A DNA stretch of 52,746 bases, from positions 1 through 52,746 of the forward strand of contig CALWVB010000005.1 of the NCBI GenBank assembly GCA_944384895.1, in the 5' to 3' direction. The position numbers and the translations under genes are program-made. This DNA comes from an uncultured Clostridia bacterium. GTDB lineage: Bacteria; Bacillota; Clostridia; Oscillospirales; Acutalibacteraceae. The notes below the pieces were generated by a model. It searched no databases, was not told the origin of the DNA, and was given only the letters and a program-made list of their open reading frames with translations. Numbering within the stretch: the first letter of the stretch is position 1; every line of letters starts with the position of its first letter. Shown one piece after another: positions 48,075 to 52,746 of the stretch.

Positions 48075-48241
48075 GGCGCCTGCGCGCCGCCATATTGCAT
48101 ATGGCGGCTAAATGCAAAATAATTTGTTATATTAAGATATTATTCTTAAGACAATACCTATTTTATATCTTAATTCCCGCTCTTTTAATGATTATTATTT
48201 TGCATCCCGGCGCATCTTTTTAGATGCGCCTCGCAGGCGCC
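48075..48241 (+). repeat. Four-arm palindromic repeat, copy 10
   Basis: The outer stem is GGCGCCTGCG / CGCAGGCGCC, shortened at the very ends. The left hairpin is GCCGCCATAT / ATATGGCGGC, the inner stem TGCAAAATAAT / ATTATTTTGCA, and the right hairpin GGCGCATCT / AGATGCGCC. The left flank (from about 48027) resembles that of copy 1 over about 45 bases. It lies between two paralogous lipoprotein genes, beside copy 9. Confidence 0.9.
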
Positions 48242-48399
48242 AGTTTCATATGGTAATTTCCCTATCTCTTATTTATTTTAATATTAAAATCCAATTATTT
48301 TTTATATTATTTTTTGATCTGGATTATTGTTTACTTTATTTTGTATTATATTTTTATATGGTCTTAAATATATGAGAAGTTTAAAAGGAGTAATTTCAA

Positions 48400-49800
48400 A
48401 TGAAAATCAAGAGAATATTATGCGCATTATTAGCGTCATCATTAATCTTGACAGCGGCAAGCTGTTCAAAAAATAATGATTCTACATCATCAATAGGCTC
48501 CAGTTCCTCGAGCGTATCTAATTCTTCATCTGATACATCTCAAACTGATGATACTGAAAATCCAGTACCAGCTGATGAGATAGCTAAATTTGATAATCTT
48601 ATTGAGGAAGAATATAAAGAAGAACTGCCATCTGTTGCGCCAGTAAAAGAATATACATATACATCTATCAGATCATGTAAAAAGCTGTTAGAATCTAATG
48701 ACCGTTATTATCTTGTTGAAGATAATTTTAATGGAGGGACAGTTACAGCAAAAGTAAGCTGTAAAAACTCAAATGATAACAGTTTGATATGGACTAAAGA
48801 ATACGGCGCAAATAATATAACCAGTTTTACCGGCGCAATATTATTAGATAATGGTGATATTGTATTATCTGGGGCTTCTTCAGCTACAGAAGGGATATTT
48901 GCCGATATAAAAAACGATAGAGATAATACTGGTATAATAATATGTCTTGATAAAGATGGCAATGAAAAATGGATGAAAACTTGGGATGAAGATACTAATG
49001 ATGATGCTCATGAAAGCTTTAACCGTATTATAAAAGGAAATAATAATACAATATATTTAGCAGGACAATATAGTGATGATGACGGTTATGCCGCATATAT
49101 ATTTGCATATGATGCAAATGGGAATCAATTATGGAAATATAATGATCCAAAAGCCACTACTGTTATTGATATAAATTATAATGGTTCAGATGAAGTTGGT
49201 TTATTATGTTATTATGAAGGCCAATCACAAGCATCTGAACAATATGCATTAGTACGTGTAAATGCAAATGATGGCAGCGCAAAAAATGTTAATCTTATCA
49301 GCACAACTGCTGACAGCGCATATAATACTTTTATATATGCAGGTGATAAAGTAATATTTGCCGGACGTTATCTTGATGAAAATTATGAACTTGCTCATTC
49401 AGTTATAGATCATGATGATGAACATGCTGGTACTGCAGACCTTAGTTATAATAGATATGCACCAGGTTATCTTTATGCAATAAATTCTGATGGATCAAAA
49501 GCCTGGGAGTATATGTCATATGGCCAATGGGGCGGTGAAATGCAAAAAATCTGGGAATATAACGGTAATTTATATGCTGCTGGCCGGCGTTATTCCACTA
49601 AATCAAGTTCACCTGGCGGTGTCATTTTAGCAGGTGAAATGGTCCTTTATGAATTGAGTATGGATGGAGAACTTCTTTCCAGAAAAATAGTAGAAAACAG
49701 CAGCCCTGATAATGAAGAATGGTTCTTTACTGATTATATGCCGGATAAAGATGGTCTTATAGCTGTAAGAGAAATATATGAAGATACTTCAAACGAATAG
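48400..49800 (+). CDS. Propeller-like lipoprotein B (paralogue of A)
   Basis: This is a 466-residue lipoprotein (lipobox LTAASC, Cys22) with a long Ser/Asp/Thr linker. Repeated units such as LIWTKEYGANNITSFTGAIL, NGDIVLSGASS and NTIYLAGQYSDD match those of the lipoprotein at 46116. The C-terminal KIWEYNGNLYAAGRRY corresponds to the same position there. It has an AAAAGGAG site, and is separated from its paralogue by repeat copies 9 and 10. A beta propeller is likely; the function is unknown. Confidence 0.82.
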   Translation: MKIKRILCALLASSLILTAASCSKNNDSTSSIGSSSSSVSNSSSDTSQTDDTENPVPADEIAKFDNLIEEEYKEELPSVAPVKEYTYTSIRSCKKLLESNDRYYLVEDNFNGGTVTAKVSCKNSNDNSLIWTKEYGANNITSFTGAILLDNGDIVLSGASSATEGIFADIKNDRDNTGIIICLDKDGNEKWMKTWDEDTNDDAHESFNRIIKGNNNTIYLAGQYSDDDGYAAYIFAYDANGNQLWKYNDPKATTVIDINYNGSDEVGLLCYYEGQSQASEQYALVRVNANDGSAKNVNLISTTADSAYNTFIYAGDKVIFAGRYLDENYELAHSVIDHDDEHAGTADLSYNRYAPGYLYAINSDGSKAWEYMSYGQWGGEMQKIWEYNGNLYAAGRRYSTKSSSPGGVILAGEMVLYELSMDGELLSRKIVENSSPDNEEWFFTDYMPDKDGLIAVREIYEDTSNE

Positions 49801-49909
49801 AAAAACTTAAATTTCATATATTTTATTATATTAACTAACAATACACCATAAATAAAAATAAACTTAAACTTTAATAAAAATATTTTCAGTTGCGCTACCT
49901 GAAAACGGA

Positions 49910-50086
49910 GGGGGCGCCTGCGCAGCCGCCATATATAATATGGCGGCTATTTGCAAAATAATATCTAATTTATAATGATAATATTCATAAAAGATACATA
50001 TGTTTCTTTTTTAACACAGTTTATGTAATTATTTATATTATTTTGCATCCCAGCGCATCTTTCAGATGCGCTACGCAGGCGCCCCC
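49910..50086 (+). repeat. Four-arm palindromic repeat, copy 11
   Basis: The outer stem is GGGGGCGCCTGCG / CGCAGGCGCCCCC. The left hairpin is AGCCGCCATAT / ATATGGCGGCT, the inner stem TGCAAAATAAT / ATTATTTTGCA, and the right hairpin AGCGCATCT / AGATGCGCT. Farther out, TACCTG at the left and CAGGTA at the right may pair as well. It follows the lipoprotein gene. Confidence 0.92.
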
Positions 50087-50204
50087 CTTTTGTCATCACA
50101 GGTACTTTTCTGTTTAATACTTTTTTATTATGCTTGATTTTTAATACCATCTAAAAACTTCACTGTTTATGGTATTTAAATTTTATATGTTCAAAATAAT
50201 ATAT

Positions 50205-50243
50205 AAACCTCTGTATAGATTATAGAATCTATACAGAGGTTTT
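50205..50243. terminator. Strong bidirectional terminator
   Basis: AAACCTCTGTATAGATT and AATCTATACAGAGGTTT form a perfect 17-bp stem with a 4-base loop, followed by TTTTTG. It separates the lipoprotein unit from the antiporter gene. Confidence 0.88.
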
Positions 50244-50379
50244 TGTACTATTATATAAATTAAAAACATATATAAGGTTGTACAGATATTTTTTATAAAT
50301 AATAAGTTAAACTAACAGGACTATTAAAAATACATTATATATTTTACAAAAATTAAAATGAAATCAAGGAGGAGGGGAA

Positions 50380-51348
50380 ATGGATACAGCTATTATAATT
50401 TTATTATTTGCAGCAGGTATTGTATTAATAGTAAAAGGCGGAGATTTTTTTGTTGATGCAGCTGCCTGGATGGCTGAAGCTTCAGGTATCCCAAAATTTA
50501 TAGTAGGTGCAACTATAGTCAGCTTTGCTACAACATTACCAGAAATTATTGTTTCCAGTATTGCTGCTTTTGAAGGTAAAGTTGATATGGCAGTAGGAAA
50601 TGCTATTGGTTCTGTTACAGCTAATACTGCATTAATAATGGCGGTAGGTATATTATTTATGCCAAGTATAATAAAAAAACGCCAGTTTATACCAAAAGCG
50701 CTTATACTAATAGCTGCTTTAGTAACGCTTATAGCATTATCTATATCCGGTGGCCTTACATTTAAAAGCAGTATTATTTTATTTGCAATATTTGCTCTTT
50801 TTATTTTTGAAAATATAAAAACTGCTGATAAAAATAATGATAAAAAAATAAAAAAATCGGATAAAACAATCAAAAAAGCCATTAAAGGAAAAGAAACTGT
50901 AAAATATATTATAATGTTTATAATAGGAGCGGCTTCAATAGTAATTGGTTCTAATCTTTTAGTGGATAATGGCAGCGCTATTGCCAGAATGATAGGTGTA
51001 CCGGAAAATATAATCGGTTTAACAGCTATAGCAATAGGTACTTCTTTACCTGAACTTGTCACTACTATAACATCAATTATTAAAAAGCAGGCTTCATTAT
51101 CAATCGGTAATATTATAGGAGCTAATATTATTGATACAACTTTAATTCTTCCTATTTGTGCAGCTATATCAAAAGGTAATTTGCCGGTATCATATCAAAC
51201 AATACATATAGATATACCATTTTCATTAATGGCTGCATGTATTATGATAATTCCAGCAATATTTACAGGTAAATTAAGCAGATGGCAAGGTATAGCTTCA
51301 CTTATTTTATATGGTATATATATCGGTATTTTATGTTTTATTTCATAA
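50380..51348 (+). CDS. Sodium/calcium antiporter family protein
   Basis: This is a 322-residue membrane protein of the CaCA family (YrbG type) that exchanges sodium for calcium. The two inverted alpha repeats GATIVSFATTLPEIIVSS (near 43) and GLTAIAIGTSLPELVTT (near 209), with their acidic residues, are clear. About ten membrane helices and a charged middle loop (KTADKNNDKKIKK) are seen. AGGAGGAGGGG precedes the ATG. It is probably a single gene. Confidence 0.92.
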   Translation: MDTAIIILLFAAGIVLIVKGGDFFVDAAAWMAEASGIPKFIVGATIVSFATTLPEIIVSSIAAFEGKVDMAVGNAIGSVTANTALIMAVGILFMPSIIKKRQFIPKALILIAALVTLIALSISGGLTFKSSIILFAIFALFIFENIKTADKNNDKKIKKSDKTIKKAIKGKETVKYIIMFIIGAASIVIGSNLLVDNGSAIARMIGVPENIIGLTAIAIGTSLPELVTTITSIIKKQASLSIGNIIGANIIDTTLILPICAAISKGNLPVSYQTIHIDIPFSLMAACIMIIPAIFTGKLSRWQGIASLILYGIYIGILCFIS

Positions 51349-51503
51349 ATTAATAAATCCATAAATTTTATTATCCTTTTTTTAATATGATTTATATATT
51401 TCTAAAACTTTAATTGTTATTTGATTAGGGCTTGTTGGATATACTTGGTTATGATAATATTAAATAAACATAATTAACAAGTCAAAAAAGGGGTAATAAA
51501 ATT

Positions 51504-51836
51504 ATGAAAGTAGGAATAATCCGTTGTAAACAAACGGAAGATTTTTGTCCTGGAACTGCAGATTTTCGTATGGTAAGAGAAAAACAGGGAGCTTTTGAAG
51601 GCATCCAAGAAGATATAGAAATTATAGGATTTATAAATTGCGGAGGTTGTCCAGCAAAAAAAGCAGTACTCAGGGCAAGGGAATTAGTTAAACGCGGTGC
51701 GGATACCATAGCTTTTACTAGCTGTATTCAAAAAGGTACGCCAATAGGTTATCCTTGTCCATTTGCTAAAAAAATGAAAGAAATAATAGTTAATGATTTA
51801 GGCGATAAAATTAAGATATTGGATTATACACATTAA
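51504..51836 (+). CDS. CGGC-domain protein
   Basis: This is a 110-residue protein with the motif NCGGCPAKKA (Cys46, Cys49) and further cysteines at 8, 15, near 74 and near 84. It resembles the CGGC family, thought to bind metals or act in redox, of unknown function. AAAAAGGGG stands before the ATG. A stable terminator follows. Confidence 0.88.
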   Translation: MKVGIIRCKQTEDFCPGTADFRMVREKQGAFEGIQEDIEIIGFINCGGCPAKKAVLRARELVKRGADTIAFTSCIQKGTPIGYPCPFAKKMKEIIVNDLGDKIKILDYTH

Positions 51837-51887
51837 AACGCATTAAAATCCAACCTATACTAGCTTATAAATATTAGCTTATTATTT

Positions 51888-51924
51888 ACCGGCCGGTTAT
51901 ATATTTAAGCCGGCTGGTTTTTTT
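51888..51924 (+). terminator. Terminator after the CGGC gene, next to a long T tract
   Basis: ACCGGCCGGT and GCCGGCTGGT form a 10-bp stem with G-U pairs and a T-run. A further unbroken run of 17 T residues (51930-51946) comes just before the insertion-sequence end. Confidence 0.85.
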
Positions 51925-51949
51925 ATTTATTTTTTTTTTTTTTTTTAAA

Positions 51950-52079
51950 ACCACCAGTGAAGTGGTGGTATGCTCGGGCCCTAGAAGGGCCAAATACGGA
52001 CTTAGTCCCTAAAGGGACATAGAAGTTTGACACCGCATTATAATCTCGGGCAGGAGCTTTTGCTGCTGTCTTTTTTTGC
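51950..52079 (+). mobile_element. End of an IS200/IS605-type element with successive hairpins
   Basis: Downstream of the transposase lie several small hairpins in a row: CCACCA / TGGTGG (51951-51968), GGCCCT / AGGGCC (51977-51991), GTCCCT / AGGGAC (52005-52018), and an imperfect CAGGAGC / GCTGCTG (52051-52067) followed by seven T residues. Subterminal hairpins are recognised by the Y1 transposases of this group. The string of structured elements and the T-run also suggest a small RNA on the plus strand, similar in spirit to RNAs found at IS605 ends. The exact element boundary is not visible. Confidence 0.6.
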
Positions 52080-52499
52080 CTACTTGTTCTTGCTACAAGT
52101 AAACTGGTCTATGTACTCTTTCATTGTCACCTGGTTTTTTGTGTAATCTTCCTCCAATTGATTCTTTATGTATCCTTTGATTGCACATTCATTTCGTCCA
52201 ACCGTATCCACAAAATACCCTCTGGTCCAAAAGTGCCTGCTCCCATATTTGTACTTTAAGTTTGCGTGTCGGTCAAATATCATAAGACTGCTGTTTCCCT
52301 TGAGATATCCCATGAAACTGGATACCGCCACTTTTAGTGGTATCTCTACTAACATGTGTACATGGTCTCTACACTCTTCTGCTTCTACTATTCTTACCTT
52401 CTTCCAGTTACACAGCGTCCTCAGTATTTCTCCTATCTCTTGACGCTTCTCTCCATAGAATACCTTCCGCCGATACTTTGGTGCAAAAGCTATATTATC
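52080..52499 (-). pseudogene. tnpA: IS200-type Y1 transposase lacking its N-terminus
   Basis: The frame codes for 139 residues of an IS200/IS605-type tyrosine transposase. The HUH motif (RDHVHMLVEI), the fold segments KYRRKVFYGEKRQEIGEIL and FMGYLKGNSSLMIFDRHA, and the catalytic Tyr in IKGYIKNQLEED are all present. The first 15-17 residues are missing: a TAG stops the frame upstream and no start codon fits. An internal ATG would give only 91 residues without HUH. Repeat copy 12 begins 62 bases beyond the break, so insertion or deletion there may have removed the start. It is therefore most likely inactive. Confidence 0.8.
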
Positions 52500-52561
52500 C
52501 TAAATCAAACAATATATAAAAATATGTAATATAGAATCTCTGGTTACGTTACCGCAAAAAA

Positions 52562-52733
52562 GGGGCGCCTGCGTGCAACCATATTTCATATGGTTGCCAA
52601 ATGCAAAATAATTTGTTAAATAAAGATGATGTGTATTTAAGATAATACTAGTTTTCCTTATTAACTCAGCCTGAATATTTAAGAAATTATTTTGCGTAAA
52701 GCGCATCCAAAGGATGCGCTGCGCAGGCGCCCC
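52562..52733 (+). repeat. Four-arm palindromic repeat, copy 12
   Basis: The outer stem is GGGGCGCCTGCG / CGCAGGCGCCCC. The left hairpin is GCAACCATAT / ATATGGTTGC, the inner stem TGCAAAATAATTT / AAATTATTTTGC, and the right hairpin AGCGCATCC-AAA-GGATGCGCT. It closely resembles copy 2, including much of the AT core. CGGTACT lies at the very end of the window. Confidence 0.92.
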
Positions 52734-52746
52734 CTTAAACGGTACT

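Noticed and set aside
3613..52733. The repeats as a CRISPR array
   Set aside because: Copies are kilobases apart, palindromic over about 170 bases, and no cas gene is present.

Overview
The window looks like chromosomal DNA of an AT-rich, low-GC Gram-positive anaerobe of the class Clostridia. The evidence is a combined S10-spc-alpha ribosomal protein cluster in Clostridia order (rpsD inside the cluster, a KOW-domain gene between map and infA), zinc-binding forms of S4, S14, L31 and L36, strong AGGAGG ribosome binding sites with many TTG starts, lipoproteins, a Firmicutes-type (T7SSb) secretion locus and sodium-pump subunits. The species cannot be named from the sequence alone.

Layout. Positions 1-3438 hold the end of a type VII secretion operon: the C-terminal part of an EssC ATPase, a WXG100 protein, a 50-residue ORF, an LXG-like secreted protein with a membrane segment, and a small membrane protein. 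Positions 4063-12541 form a second operon: a transmembrane Ser/Thr kinase whose architecture recalls EssB, two small membrane proteins, and a 1910-residue surface protein built of Ig-like repeats. A convergent lipoprotein follows. From 14288 to 30542 the minus strand carries an almost unbroken run of 31 translation and secretion genes, rpsJ to rplQ, including secY, adk, map, infA and rpoA. After it come a lipoprotein, a YhfC-type membrane protease, trxB, a minus-strand set (oadB-oadG-proS) and aroE-aroK, then acpP, an O-acetylhomoserine sulfhydrylase-like gene, a YigZ protein, rpmE, a zinc-ribbon membrane protein, two paralogous propeller-like lipoproteins, a Na/Ca antiporter and a CGGC protein. 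An IS200-type transposase lacking its N-terminus lies at the right edge.

The most striking structure is a family of 12 intergenic repeats, mostly 167-177 bp with one short variant of 138 bp. They occur throughout the window except inside the ribosomal block. Each is a nested palindrome with GC-rich outer arms (GGGCGCCYGCG / CGCRGGCGCCC), a left hairpin (ACCATAT / ATATGGT), an inner pair (TGCAAAATAAT / ATTATTTTGCA) around an AT-rich core, and a right hairpin (GCGCATC / GATGCGC). Together these would fold into a four-armed, cloverleaf-like shape. Paired positions change together between copies in several arms, which suggests that the fold itself is maintained. I cannot assign the family to any element I know.
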